Source: Tenrec ecaudatus (taxonomy: Eukaryota; Chordata; Mammalia; Afrosoricida; Tenrecidae). From it: a stretch of DNA of 64,000 nucleotides. Of this stretch, positions 23,885 to 35,792 are shown in pieces. The stretch spans positions 129,500,937 to 129,564,936 of the forward strand of contig NC_134538.1 in assembly GCF_050624435.1 (NCBI RefSeq), read 5' to 3'. The notes below the pieces were generated by a model, which was not told where the DNA came from, made no database searches, and saw nothing but the letters and a program-made list of their open reading frames with translations. Position 1 is the first letter of the stretch; the number at the start of each line of letters is the position of its first letter. Position numbers and translations under genes: made by a program.

Positions 23885-26092
23885 GTTAAAAAACAAACAA
23901 ACGGGGCATAGGGGAAAAGCTACTATATACATACATCCCTGGGGTGAGGTCCAGCAACTATGGCACAGGCCAAATCCAATCCAGGGATACCTTTGGTAGC
24001 CAACTAAATAAAAAGGGGAAGGAAACATGGGTAGGGTGGAGATGGGCACCAATCCACAAAGTTGAGGGTATTGTTTATATCTCCAAAGGAGATGGAGAAA
24101 GAGATCAGGCTTCAATGAAATGTGCCAAGAAGTGAATACAAAATACCGGCATGTACCAGTGACCCAATAGAGAGCTCTGTGGGGCTGGCCCCAACCCCAA
24201 TTATGTGGACACCTCCCTCAGAAGAATGTACTTCAGAGGACAGTATTGGGGTATAGCTTGGGGAGTGGGGCACGTTGGATTAGAGGACACGGGAGAAATG
24301 AAAAGGAATGGAGAGGGAGGGGAGGACATCATGGTCCACCAAGCCCTGAGGACGATGTTCCTGCTCACAGCAGACAATGCACAGGGAGGGCGATAGGTCT
24401 GGCCCCACTATGGGGCATGTCGTCCCACTGGAGACACAGTGCAGGAATATGCATGGTCTGGCCCCATCACACTGGGGCGAGGCACAGAGGACATGCAGCA
24501 GCGCAGCAGGGGGAAGAGATTGATGAAACCGGGGAATACCAAAAATAGACTTTGGAGCCAGAGTGTGACACCCTATCTGACTCGACAGGAAACAGAACTT
24601 GAACTCTTTACAGGCCTTTCCATTTTTGTCAGTGGCTTTTCTTTGTTTATTGTTATTTTGGTTTTGGTTGTTGTTATTGTTTTATTGGTTTTGACATCCT
24701 TTGTTGTTTCATTTGGCTTTGCCAGGTTTTTACAGTTATTAATACATCTGCATGTCTATCTAGATCAGATAGGCAGGATAAATAATTTGGAGATGAAAAT
24801 ACAGGACTAATGACTCTGGGGGGATATGGAAGAAGGGGAGGTGGAAGAAAAGTAGGGAGTGGGGTAACCAACCCAGGGACAAGGGGTGAACAAGTAAACT
24901 ACAATCAATGGAAGAAAGGTCATAGGATGTCTAGTGGAGCTTAATCAAAGGCAATGTAGCAGTGAGGAATTATGAAACCTGAATGAAGGCTGAACATGAT
25001 GGTGGGACAAGAGGAAACTAAAAGGAAATAGAGGAAAGAACCAGGGGCAGAAGACATTTAGAGAGGTCTAAATACAGGCATATACATGTATAAATACATA
25101 TATAATGAGGGGGAATAGGTCTATGCACTCATATCTATATGTTAAGAATTAAGTTTGCAGTTGTACATTGGGCCATGACTCAAGTATTCCTTTAACACAA
25201 GAACACTTTGTTCTAACAATCCGGAATTCTGTGAAGCTCTCCTTCCCAACAAGATCTCTGAAGACAAAATGGGTGCATAAGCAAATGTGGTGAAGAAAGC
25301 TGATGGTGCCCGGCTATCAAAAGCTATAGCATCTGGGGCCTAAAAGACTTGAAGGTAAACAAGTGGCCATCTAGCTGAGAAGCAACAAAGCACACATGGA
25401 AGAAGCACACAAGCCTGTGTGATCATGAGGTGTTGATGGGATTAGGTATCAGGCATATAGGACCCAGAGTAAAACCATACCCAAGGTGAATTGATGGGGG
25501 GCATGGAGTTGAGGAGACCCATTGCTCAGCTGAAGATAATTGGACATCCCCTCACAGAGGGTCACAGGGAAGAGATACAGGGTACAGTATAGCACCAAAG
25601 AAACACACAACTCTCCTCTAGTTCTTTGGTGCTTCCTTCACCCCACCATCATGACCTCAATTCTACCTTACAGATTGGATTGGATAAGAGCATGCACACT
25701 GCTACAGATAAGAACCTACAACACAAGGAATCCAGGATAGATAAACCCCTCATGATCAACAATGAGAGTAGGGACACCAGGAAGATTAGGGGAGGGTGGG
25801 GGAGGAAGGGAGAATCGATCATAGGGTCAACATAGAACCCCCTCCCAGGGGACGGATAAGGTAAAGTGGGTGGGGAGTGATGGAGGATGATGTAAGATAT
25901 GGGAAAAATAATCTATAACTTATCTAGGGTTTGTGAGGGAGGGTGTGTGGGAGGGAGGGGAAAATGGGAAGCTGATATCAGGGCCTCAAGTGGAAAGAGA
26001 ATGCTTTGAAAATAATGTGCATGACACCCAGGGTGAATGTATGGATTGTGATAAGAGATGTTAGAGCCCAAATAAAAATATTTTTTTAAAAA
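23885..26092 (+). other. L1 3' UTR
   Basis: A non-coding 2.2-kb tail. It contains G- and purine-rich blocks (24250-24530, 24810-25060), a T-rich patch near 24640-24730, and a conserved stretch at 25180-25450 that is shared with the minus-strand copy at 32090-32400. It ends with AATAAA at 26071. Frames of up to 123 codons occur by chance because the region is GC-richer and stop-poor; the copies do not preserve them. Confidence 0.8.
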
Positions 26093-26181
26093 GAGAGAAA
26101 GAAAGGAAGAAATGGCGGAAGGAAGGAAGGAAGGAAGGAAGGAAGGAAGGAAGAAAGGAAGGAAGGAAAGAAGGAAGAAAA
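26085..26181 (+). repeat. (GGAA)n microsatellite
   Basis: Impure GGAA/GAAA tetranucleotide array following the L1 A-rich tail; such tails often seed microsatellites. Confidence 0.9.
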
Positions 26182-26585
26182 CAGGTTCATAGAAACCAGG
26201 GAAGCACCCTAGAATACAACATATTAAAAATTCTGTAAGGGATTGAACGACTATTCACAAGAAGAAGGATAAATGGATGGTAAATAAACTCATGTCATTC
26301 TTCAGGTTTTGCAGTCAAGTGCATCTATTTGGGTCAAATTTTGCTGGAAAAAAAAAACCCACCTAATTTCAGAGTTGTTTGGCTCTTGGATGTACAAATT
26401 GGAATTGAATCCTCACAGTCATGCCCCAGTCTTTCACTCATTCTCGTTTGATTTATTATTAAATATCTCCATGCAGGTCTCCAGATTAAAATAGCCTCAA
26501 AATGCACTTATTCTTTTCATAGACCAAACAAGTTTGCTCCTAGTTTTTCCCTTAGGAAAAAACAACTCCATTTAGTGAGGGACAC
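26182..26585. other. Unassigned intergenic sequence
   Basis: No supported feature. Confidence 0.5.
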
Positions 26586-26589
26586 AAAG

Positions 26590-26740
26590 TGTTTAGCTAA
26601 ATGGAATGCTGGCAATTTGAACCTGCCCTGAGGCACCTTGGAATTCAGACCTATTGATCTGCACCCGAAAGATCACACCCTTACAAATGGACACATGGGT
26701 CACACTCTGAGTCAGAATCCGCCAGGAAGGCAAGATAGCA
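26590..26740 (+). mobile_element. Degraded AfroSINE fragment
   Basis: The words 'gctggcaatttgaacct', 'gcaccttggaa' and 'ctgagtcagaatccgcc' appear in AfroSINE order: box B region, middle, and the gagtcagaat 3' core. It is strongly diverged and gapped. Confidence 0.45.
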
Positions 26741-26744
26741 GTAA

Positions 26745-29570
26745 CACTTTAGAATTTCTCAAACTGTGTTTGATTGTGACAGACCAACTTAGTACTTTCC
26801 TATTAGTTGCTCAGCTGAATTCTAAATCCAAGCACCTGAACATTATCTCCCACTAGAAATGTGTGCTTTCTTTTTCAGCCTTTCCATCTTCAACGTTCTT
26901 TTCTTAGCTACATGGCAAGTCACCATGAGCTGATCACACTTTCCTTGTATACTCGGCTCTCAGGTCCTGTTCTATCTCAACTATTATCATCCAATGTTTG
27001 AGGTGTCCTGAATTTTTATATTCAAGTAGCTAGAGAGGAATATTTGAGAATTAACATCTCACGAAGCTCCACAGAGAATTAAAATAAGTTTATAATAATA
27101 ACTAGCTCATTATTCCCTTCCTTCATACAGCATTATGGTTCCTTTTACAGTATGCTTATCTGCCATCTTTCCTGGGTGCTCCATGGTGTTCCCTATCTTC
27201 CAAGGTCCCCCCCACCCCGTGCATATTGATGACTATTAATAGTTGCTAATTATTAGCACCTGGATGGGTAATTACACAGCATGATAAAAAGCCTCAAATT
27301 AATATCATCATTACTTGTTTTCAGGAAAGAGAGATCTAAGATCTTCATGGCCTAGATAATTTTGTAATTCACTTCATAATGAAAAGTAAAATGAAGACCC
27401 TTGGGTGAATACTATATTCTAATCATTAGAACTATTTCATGCATTGTCATTAGAAAGATCACTTAATAAGCCTGAGCTTAGTCAAGTTTTAAAAATTATA
27501 ACAGGAAACAAATATTACAAAGTTGGAGGCAACCACAACAACAAAAATGTTAACATAATTTTCTCAGAACTTCAAATGAGGAAAATAGATGTAAGAAGAG
27601 TTCATATGATGAAAGGTCATGTACTTCAACATAATAATTAGTTTTTGATCACTTTGATGTTTAGAGTTTTAAAAAAATCCTATTTCACAGGAAACATTAG
27701 GTATCAGTATTTTCTCTTTGGCTAGACTCATATCTCCTTATGTTGGCCCTGAATTTTTCAATTTGGCAGTCTCCTTTCAAGTTACTGAGTTAAAGTCACT
27801 CTTTTACATAAAATTGCTTAAGAGGAAATTTTATTAAAATTTAGAATATGATTCATGTTCCTCATAAGTCTAAGGAGCAAGCACAAAGAAGAGCAGAATA
27901 AAGTACAAATAAAACATGAAAGGGTTGGAAATATGAAGTGACTGGTATAAGGGACTTTAAATCATACTATAAAAGGGGAGGCTTGCGTTAAAAAATTCTA
28001 ATTAGTTATCCTATTAGAGATACAGTGCAGGATAAAATTGAAGATAGGGAAAATATTTTATTCATCACATGCTAACTAAACTATAAGAAGCTGAGGTAAT
28101 ATCTTATACACATGCTCCAAGGATACATATTAATGAATAAAAGAAATTTCAATAGTAGCAAATAGAAAATCTAAAGAGCAAATCAGCCTGGGATCTTTTT
28201 CCTTCTTCCCCTTTGTCTTTTGTCCTCTGTATGATTTTAGTGAGATTAGAACTTCTTAGCATTTATCCTAAGTTCACATTTTACAACATTTCTAAGTGAA
28301 GTTCTTTGGGCAAATTCCCTGGTCATAGTGGCCCAGGACCACAGTCAACTTTGATCTCGCCAATGTATACCGGGGGGCTGTTCCTCTTCCCATGCCTAGG
28401 CAAAGTCTCACCCTTGGCTGGAAAAACAGAAATATGATTGATACAAGATTTTTTCCTTTTACAGCATACTTTATTTACAGCATACTTTACAGCATACTTA
28501 CATCTATTTACAGCATACTTCTTTGTCTGTTCTTGTGTCAAAACGGGGATTTCTAATGTGTGAAAGATGAGATTCTTCATTAGCTGTGTTTCTGTGTGGC
28601 ATTTTTTGAAATCTCAAGCCAACTAACTAGACAACTATGATCCCCTTTGACGCCAAGAAGTGATTTAACAAAAACAACAAAACAAGCAAACAAATGAAGG
28701 GCCAATGGCAAACAAGCATCAGGACTCAAGTAATAAAAGGGAAAACACTCCTTTGTCAGAACTCCTGAAGATTAAGTCTCAGAATGTTATTGTTTCGTTT
28801 GGAAACTCTTATTCTCAAGATAAATGGCCGGACAACATGTCATGCCTGATTCATAGAGTTTTTAATTAAAGGTGTGGTTGATGGATTGCAAAAGAGTTTT
28901 ATAAAACATTATATTTTTATTCTAGAAGAATAAGAAACATATTTTTCGGGTGACATTTTTGTTGTTGTTTCATGACCATCTAGATTAGGCGATGGATGAA
29001 TAAAATTTTAAATGCGATTTTCAATCATAATATTATTCATCTTTATATTCCCTTGTACATAGCACAGTATTTGGCCATAGTAGGTCTATTTGTAAATGAC
29101 AATCTATTTAAGAAATAGACAAGGTTCATTTATTATACATGTTCAGGGATAGAGGAAATTTTACCATGGACTGTAATTGTGTGACTGGGAAATTGAAAAA
29201 AGAAATCTGAAAAAAATTTTATAGCAAAAACAAAAGCTTCCTGGAAAACTATTTCTCCATTTTTTTTTTGCTCAGCTCCAGGCCATCTCTTTTCTATTGT
29301 ACATGGTGACTCTGGGGCTGAACATGTGCAAGCAACATGTCCCAGACTCTGGAAATAAAAGAATTTTAAAGATAAGGAAAGGGATTCCTTCCTCTTTTTG
29401 CTACTTCTGTCAGGCTTACTATTATAAGAGACTGAGATCCAGAATCTATCCCTTTCAGTACCTCTCGGTACCAAGAGCAGGCTGGTGGCACGATCTCCCT
29501 AGAAATCTAAGTGCCAGCTACATAAGACTCCATGTCTGAACCCCTCGGATTAGGTAGAGTCCTCTCTTTC
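26745..29570. other. Unassigned intergenic stretch with a small minisatellite
   Basis: No gene or named transposon supported across about 2.8 kb. The only clear structure is the minisatellite at 28455-28520. A 113-codon minus frame at 29133-29474 lacks recognisable motifs. Confidence 0.5.
28455..28520. repeat. Minisatellite with ACAGCATACT units
   Basis: The ten bases ACAGCATACT recur at 28461, 28477, 28489 and 28510, mostly preceded by TTT and separated by 2-11 bases. Spacing is irregular and spacers are not unique, so it is a slippage-type tandem repeat and not a CRISPR array. Confidence 0.85.
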
Positions 29571-29579
29571 CTTGCATTT

Positions 29580-29930
29580 AACTTGTGGTGCTGGAGAAGA
29601 ATATTGAAACTTCGATGGACTGGTAAGAGGGCAGTCCACTCTGTATTTGGATGTAGGAAGGCCAGATGTGCTCCTTAGAGGCAAGGATGGCAAAACTTTG
29701 CCTTACATACGTTGGACAAATTGTCAGGAGAGACCAGTCTCTGGAGAAGGATATCAGGCTTGGTAAAGTGGAGGGCTAGTGAGAAAGAGGAAAAACTTAA
29801 GCAAGATGGATTAACACAGTGGCTGTGTCACTGGGGCTCAACCCTGGTGAGGATGGCACGAGACCTGGAGTCTCTCCTGTTGGGCACAGGGTTGCTATGA
29901 AATGAATTGGAGCTGACTCCAGGGCAACTA
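29580..29930 (+). mobile_element. RTE (BovB-type) 3' end
   Basis: The terminal region of an RTE LINE: 'agaatattgaaacttcgatggactg', 'gctccttagaggcaagga', 'ggatggcacgaga' and 'agggttgctatgaaatgaattgg' occur in the order of other copies in the window. It is 5'-truncated and stop-ridden. A 62-codon frame at 29712 is a remnant of the RT C-terminal region. Confidence 0.85.
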
Positions 29931-30309
29931 GTGACAAGAGCATCTCTTTTCTATTATATCAAAAAGCCTGCAGAGCTGCTGCCTTTAGTTAGGCTCAACA
30001 TGCTGTCGTTGTTTCTGAAGACCCTGTGAGCATATGATTTCCATTACTCAATTCTTATTTGAAATATATAGCATGGTTTCTGTTTTAACACACAAGTTGG
30101 AATCAAGTTGGTGTCAATGCTGTGATCTATCTATCCATCTATTGCTAGGGAATAGATGCTAAAAGAGGAGGATCAGTAAGATGGCAAGAATCAACACTTT
30201 GTGATTGAGTAAATCCATTGATTGTAGTATGGTTTAGAGTTCCTCTAGAAAAGAAAAAAAATAGATTTCTTAGAAAAAGACTATCCTTTGTTGACATCTC
30301 TATTCAAAA

Positions 30310-30516
30310 TAAAAGCAGTGAACATGGAGTCAATTCAGACTCAACGTGACTGCATACGTTTCAAAGTACAATTCAGCCTCATAAGGTTTTGCAATGGTTG
30401 GTTTCTGCAGGAGTAAGTATCCAGACCGTTCTTGTAAAGCGTCTGGGTGGACTTGAACCTCCAACTTTTCTATTAGCTGCCAGGGCCTTTAACCATTTTC
30501 ACCAAACAGGGATTCC
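30310..30516 (-). mobile_element. AfroSINE
   Basis: On the minus strand the copy runs from 'ccctgtttggtg' through 'aggttcaagtccaccc' (Pol III box B region) to 'gagtctgaattgactcc'. AfroSINEs are tRNA-derived non-autonomous elements mobilised by a LINE. This copy is full-length but diverged. Confidence 0.75.
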
Positions 30517-30621
30517 AAACATTCTATGGCCTTTATTTTTTTGTTGAATTAAAAGTGATTGTATGACTTTCTACAGATGAAGGGTAATGCAAACTACTAG
30601 ATGCGTGCACGTGTTTCTGTT

Positions 30622-31130
30622 GTTACTGGTTTTGTTAGTTGTGGTTGAGTCCATCCTGACTCACAGAAAGCCTATATGTAACAGAAGGAAATCCTGCCCC
30701 ATTCTGTATCATCTTCGCAATCTTTGTTATGATTGATCCATTTGTTAAAGGCATCATGTTATTCTATCATCTTGAAAGTCTTCCTCTTTTTTGCTGACCA
30801 ATTTTCCAAGCATGATGTTTTTTTCCCCGAGGACCGATCTCTCCCGATTATATAACTGCCACAATATCCAAAGTGAGTGAGACAAGGTCTTGCCATTCTT
30901 ACTTCTAAAAAGCATTCTGTCTATACTTTGCCTGAGACAGATTTATTTGTTCTTCTGACAGTCCACAGCACTTTCAATATTCTTTGCCAACACAATAATT
31001 CAAATGCATTAAATCTTCATTTGCTTTCCTATTCAATGTGCAACGTTCACATGCAATGAGGCAATTGAAAATAGCATGGATTGGGTCAGGTACACTTTAG
31101 TCTTCAAAGTGACATCTTTGCTTTTATTGT
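30622..31130 (-). mobile_element. RTE (BovB-type) 3' end
   Basis: Reverse complement of the RTE terminus: 'catcctgactcacagaaagcc' near 30652, 'gatctctcccgatt', 'tggattgggtcaggtacac' near 31077, and 'gtcttcaaagtgacatctttgc' near 31100. 5'-truncated, with stops and small gaps. The 60-codon plus frame at 30877 is an antisense shadow. Confidence 0.85.
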
Positions 31131-31560
31131 AATTTTTTCCTTTCAACTAGTCTTTCAAACGATTTGAAACACTCCCTACTCAAATTATCCAAAAGGACAG
31201 TTCCCGTATCATGTAGCATATGCAGCCCTCACACTCACCAAGGACAATGGTGTAACTAAGGCATCTCTACAATAAATGATAACATTGATGAAAACATTAG
31301 TATTCATCACTATTATTTGCACTTGAGAACAAGAACTGGACTTACATCATGTCTTCTAAAAGACAGCTGTGCAGTCCTTTGATAGTGCAAGCTTGAGAAG
31401 TAAATTAGAATTTGGTATTCTGTTAGCACCTAAAATTCATAGTTCAGCATGACTTGGTCTTTACAAATCTAATTCTGTTCACTGTAATACAGTTACCCAG
31501 AGTTTTGCTAGCTCATCCAGGTCTCACTATAGTTTATTGTAACCGTTTACATATTTCAAA
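31131..31560. other. Unassigned intergenic sequence
   Basis: No supported feature between the RTE copy and the L1 3' end. Confidence 0.5.
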
Positions 31561-31564
31561 CACT

Positions 31565-33515
31565 TTGACTAATTTATATATATATTAAAATAATTAATTT
31601 TATTGGGACTCTTACAGCTCTAATAACAATCCATTCACCAATTATATCAAGCTCATTTGCCATCATCATTTTGAGAACATTTTCTTTCTACCTGAGTCCT
31701 TGGTATCGGCTCCACTCATTTTCCTCACTTCCCCACCTTCCCAACCTTGTAACCCCTTGATAAATTATAATTATTTTCATATCTCACACCATCCGATGTC
31801 TCCCTTCACCCCGCTTCTGTTGTTTGTCCTTCTGCAGGGGGTGGTAGGGGGACCTATATGTCAATCATTGCAATTCCCCTTTCTCCCCCTTCTCCCCTAA
31901 TGGTATCACTACCCTCATTATTGTTTCTGAGTGGTTTATCTGTCCTGGATTCCTCATGTCTAGGGCTCATATCTGGATCCTGGCTGATTCATCCCTTCCA
32001 TATGACCCTTCTGTGAGAGGATGACCATGGTTTACTGATGGGCTTTGGGTCTTTACTCCAAACCCCCTCTTTTACATCAGTATGATTGTTAGTTTTGGGT
32101 CTTCTGATGCCTGATACCTGATCCCATCAACACCTTGTGATCACACAGGCTGGGGTGCTTCTTCCATGTGAGCTTTGTTGCTTCCCTGCTAGATGGTTGC
32201 TTGTTTAACTTCAAGCCTTTAAGACCCCAGATGGTCTATCTTGTAATACCTCAGCATTTTTCACCACATTTGCTTATGCAACAATCTTGTCTTCAATGAT
32301 CATGTCAGGAAGGTGAGAGTCACAAAATGCCAGGATCTTAGAAAAAGTGCTCATGACTTGAGGGATTACTTGAGTAGAGGCCCAATGTCCATCTGATACC
32401 TTAACACTTAACATATAAATATATGTACATAGGCCTATAACCCTATCATTATATATTAATATATTTACATATATAATACCTATATTTATACCTCTATAAA
32501 TATCTTTTGTCTCCTAGGTTTTTCTTTTTTCTCTTACTTTCCTCCTGTCCCACTATCATGTATGACCTTTATTCACCTCTCAGTAATTCCTCTAAGTCAC
32601 ATGGTCCTTGACCCCTCCAGGCATTTTATGTCCTCCTTGCCATTGATTTTAGATCTCTTGTTGTTTCCTTGCCCATGATTTTGTTTGCTCCCCCCTTTCT
32701 TCCCCCACATTCCCCTTTTCCCTGTTAGCCCCAGAAACATCAGTCTTGTGTGCTCCTCAGGATTGTTCGTCTTGCCTATCTTATGTAAATAGACATGAAA
32801 AAAAGGAAGAAGAAGAAGAAGAAAAAGAATAAAAGAGCAGGGGTGGGTGGGGGGCGGCTATGAATAGTTCCAGGTCTGTCTGCTGACCCTTATGTATGTT
32901 TTCTAGTTGAGTCTGATGAGGTGCCAAGCCCTGCCCTCCTAATCTGGTCCATTTTTGAGATTCCTTAGGGACTTCATTGCTTTGCTCCCCTTGATGCTCT
33001 GTTGTACTCCTTTGTGTTTCACCCTGGTTGGGGGGAAAGGTGGTATCAAACTGGGCCTATTTAACACACTGTGTCTCTAGTGCTGACCCCTTTAGTGCTG
33101 TGGGTCAGTGAGGGGATATAGTATCGCATGGTGGAGCCAGTCCTCCAGTCCTCTCTGTGTCTTGGCTGTTCAGTCCTTGGGGCTTGGTGAGCCAGAATGT
33201 GGTTCTCTTCCCTTCCCTTCATTTCACTTCCCTTTCCTCTCTCCCTTGTGCTCTTGCTCTTTTTTTCACTCTTAGTGTGTCCCACAGGATCTGGGTGGAC
33301 GTGCCACTCTCCCCAGGCTATATCTTCAGTATTGTCCTCTATAGGAGGGATAACTGTGTTTGGGCCCCACAAACCTCTCTGTTGATTCCATGCTTCATGT
33401 TGGCATGTTGCCCTCTAGGCTTGGCATACTAGGTTGAGGTTTGGTGCCTCTCTCCCTTTGTGGTGGAGACATAAACAATACCCTCCCAGTTGGTGGGTTA
33501 CTGCCTTGTTCCCCA
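31565..33515 (-). mobile_element. L1 3' UTR, 5'-truncated copy
   Basis: On the minus strand this aligns with 24030-26080 of the large L1. It starts with the G-rich block at 33515-33030, passes through the T-rich patch, and ends with the complement of an AATAAA-like signal near 31590. Equivalent blocks include 'ctgatacctgatcccatcaac' (32109) and 'caccacatttgcttatgcaa' (32260). It lacks any coding region. The plus strand has a G-run cluster at 32840-32857 and an AAG-rich tract at 32797-32834. Confidence 0.85.
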
Positions 33516-33639
33516 ACTATCCATTCTTTATCCTCCTTCTATCATATTACTTTGGCAAGCAGATTAAATCTTCCATATCCTTCTAGCTATTGCTATCTCC
33601 TCTTCAGGTCCTGCTTACCCAATATCCCGGTTTACGGAG

Positions 33640-34620
33640 GGCTCTGGACTCCTCAGAGCAACTACCTGAATACCTGCCCCAGTGTCTTTGCTGTCCAGCC
33701 AGTGGTCCTTTGCCTTCCTAAAATTTAGAAGGCCATGTCCAATTCCAAGATGTCTCCTTTTCCTACCCACCCAGCCAGATGTCCCAGTGCTGAAGGTACA
33801 GCTTATCAATGCCTATACCCCACATCCCCACTTTCAACTCTATCAGCCTAATTTTTCTTCTGTCATCAGCCTAAATATCCCCAAAGGAAAGTCCTTTCAA
33901 ATTCTTCCAAGGCAAAGATAAGCTTCATCTGCTCAACAAAGCATTCCCAAACACAAGGGCTGGTTTGGGCTTCCAAATATAATAGAAGAGGAGGCTCCCA
34001 GGGAGAAGGCTCTTGAATCCCAAGGAATTGCTGCAGCAGAATTTGTGGTCCCCCTTTCCTATCTCTTTTTATTTTCATAGTAGGCTGTGATGTTTTTCCC
34101 TGTTCTTGGGTGGTAACTGACATCAGGTGTGTGACAAGACAGAATCAGTCTTTGCCTCATTTTCTATTCTTGGAAAGGTTGTTATATTTTTCCCATTTTT
34201 CTCTTCCCCTCTCTGGAAGTAGCCATCATGCTGTGTAACCAGTCAGTGACCCTCCCAAAGTTAGGGACTTCAGTCAAGTTCTTATGGTATGACTCTCTGG
34301 TCTTCAGGGGATGACCTCCTTTACCATTGGTCCTGGTGAAGTGACTGCGATGGTTTGGTCCAATGGGTCTGGGAAGAGTACAGTGGCCGCCCTGCTATGG
34401 AATCTGTTCCAGCCCAGAGGTGAGCAGGTGCTGCTGGATGGGAGCCCCCTGCCCCAGTATAAGCATCACTCCCTTGGTTCTTGTCTTTGTAGAGGTAGGA
34501 GAGGATGGGGGGCAGCTATCAGGGGGGGTCAATGACAGGAAGTGGCATTGGCCAGAGCATTGATCCAGAAACCACATGTACTCATCTGGGATGATGCCAC
34601 CTGTGCCTTAATCTGGCCAT
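33640..34620 (+). pseudogene. TAP1: Intron-containing fragment of TAP1
   Basis: TAP1 is one half of the ER peptide transporter for MHC class I. Here only nucleotide-binding-domain pieces remain. A first exon piece at about 33660-33795 reads LEGHVQFQDVSFSYP, ending at a donor-like AAG|GTACAG. An intron of about 500 bases follows to 'cttcag' at 34308. The next exon reads [16 protein letters not shown] and [11 protein letters not shown] (Walker A), then [10 protein letters not shown]. Near 34445-34495 the text jumps, losing the middle of the domain, to a QLSGG signature motif at about 34515 and a DDAT-like Walker B near 34590. A frame break (before PDVPVL), the internal loss and the missing transmembrane part show it is dead. 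The retained intron argues for a duplicated genomic segment, not a retrocopy. Confidence 0.8.
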
Positions 34621-34945
34621 GAGCTGATACTTCAGTGACATAGGTAGCAACAGCTTCTTCTGTTCACTGGGCTGCAAGGGCGGTGCACTTGGCCGCAGGG
34701 TAGCCGGTGGCTTCCACTCTTGGCATGGAGGTTGACCAGCTCCCTGTCTGCCTTCCTGAGCTGCTTTCACACATAGCAACTGCCTCAAGCACTGACTCTC
34801 TGGACACCCTGAGCAACCGGCCAGAGGATTGAATGGCGGCACTGCTGGCGGTGCGCAGAGAAAAGGAGTAACTGCAGGGGCTGAGGGAGCACTTCACCAG
34901 CTACCTCGCAAAGAGCCGCAGCTTGATGTCCACAACCTAGTTGCT
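34621..34945 (+). pseudogene. Coding-like, GC-rich tract of unknown origin
   Basis: Immediately after the TAP1 text the plus strand reads as plausible protein with a few stops: LPELLSHIATASSTDSLDTL, then MAALLAVRREKE, then LQGLREHFTSYLAKSRSL. The composition suggests an alpha-helical or coiled-coil protein C-terminus. Two stops interrupt it. I do not recognise the family. It could be an exon of a gene carried with TAP1 or an unrelated retrocopy piece. Frames on the minus strand look less natural. Confidence 0.35.
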
Positions 34946-35753
34946 TGGCCAGAGGCAGGGCGGTGGCCTTGACTAAAATTTTCATCTGTGTACAACTAAA
35001 CTATGAATAGGCTAAAATATGGAAACATTCTCCGTGTGATCATCAGATAGGTAAAGATTCAAAATCTCCCAACATAACATTCATTGATTTATAGTGACCT
35101 CCTCGGTCTCAGGGATTTCTAATAAGGTGTATGTATATGACAACAGTCTGCTCTTTCAATAATTTTGCTGAAAATTTGTTTCTTCACTCAGACCGCACTC
35201 TTCTTCAAATGAATTATATTACATGTTTGTGGTTTTCCTAGCCAACACTTCATCATGGGGTTCTTTACATGAGATTTATTCTAGGCTTGTTGAATGAAAT
35301 GCCAGTGAAAACTATCCCTTAATGTTTGTCCTAAGTAAACACTTTGATTATATAGGCAGGGATGCCACTGAGAAATGACTGTTATCTCATAAATACACCT
35401 CTATTAGTTTTTCCCCAAAACTCTTTCCTCAAAATATGTCTAAGACAAGCTTATAAATGAGAGATTTACTATGCAAATGGCCTTCTAGAATTAGTCCATC
35501 GTGACATCTCTTTCTAGGTCTATTAAGATCTTCATCTCCCTCAAACATAGGCATCCTTTTTTCCTAGCACAACTTTGAATGGACTCTTTCCTTGGAATTG
35601 TATGAAGAAATAATTCTTTAATCAACTACATACCTATCTTCTTGAGTCTGTCAGTGTCTGGCCTAAATATGAGATATTTAATGTTATATGTCTAATTGAA
35701 TGATTAACTTTTTGGAAAAAGTCTCATTTCTTTCCACTAGCCAACAAATTGTT

Positions 35754-35792
<39 letters not shown>

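Larger units (their letters stand above)
17150..26092 (+). mobile_element. Large L1 LINE with internal deletion
   Basis: The order along the plus strand is a long 5' UTR, a decayed ORF1, part of a decayed ORF2, and a 2.2-kb 3' UTR ending with AATAAA at 26071 and an A-rich tail. This is an L1 of nearly 9 kb, which is long because both UTRs are extended. The 5' limit is uncertain: I place it near the purine-rich 'agatggaagaaggtgg' text at about 17160, and no clear target-site duplication was found. The 3' UTR resembles afrotherian L1 3' UTRs and recurs at 1-1340, 31565-33515, 47822-48465 and 52075-52716. Its tail runs into a (GGAA)n microsatellite. Confidence 0.8.

Noticed and set aside
24205-24810. 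Frames of 63-123 codons downstream of ORF2 as a third L1 gene
   Set aside because: The equivalent regions at 118-1340 and 31565-33515 do not keep these frames, so this is UTR.
28455-28520. Possible CRISPR-like array (repeated 10-mer with spacers)
   Set aside because: Repeats too short, spacing irregular, spacers partly repeat-derived, and the genome is mammalian. It is a minisatellite.
32840-32857. G-quadruplex as a regulatory site
   Set aside because: The G-run is on the strand antisense to the L1 that contains it and may be only a low-complexity patch; no regulatory context is visible.
34311-34535. A 74-codon frame with a Walker A motif as a functional small ABC ATPase
   Set aside because: It is one exon of a broken TAP1 copy: transmembrane part absent, middle of the domain lost, and the next motifs lie in other frames.
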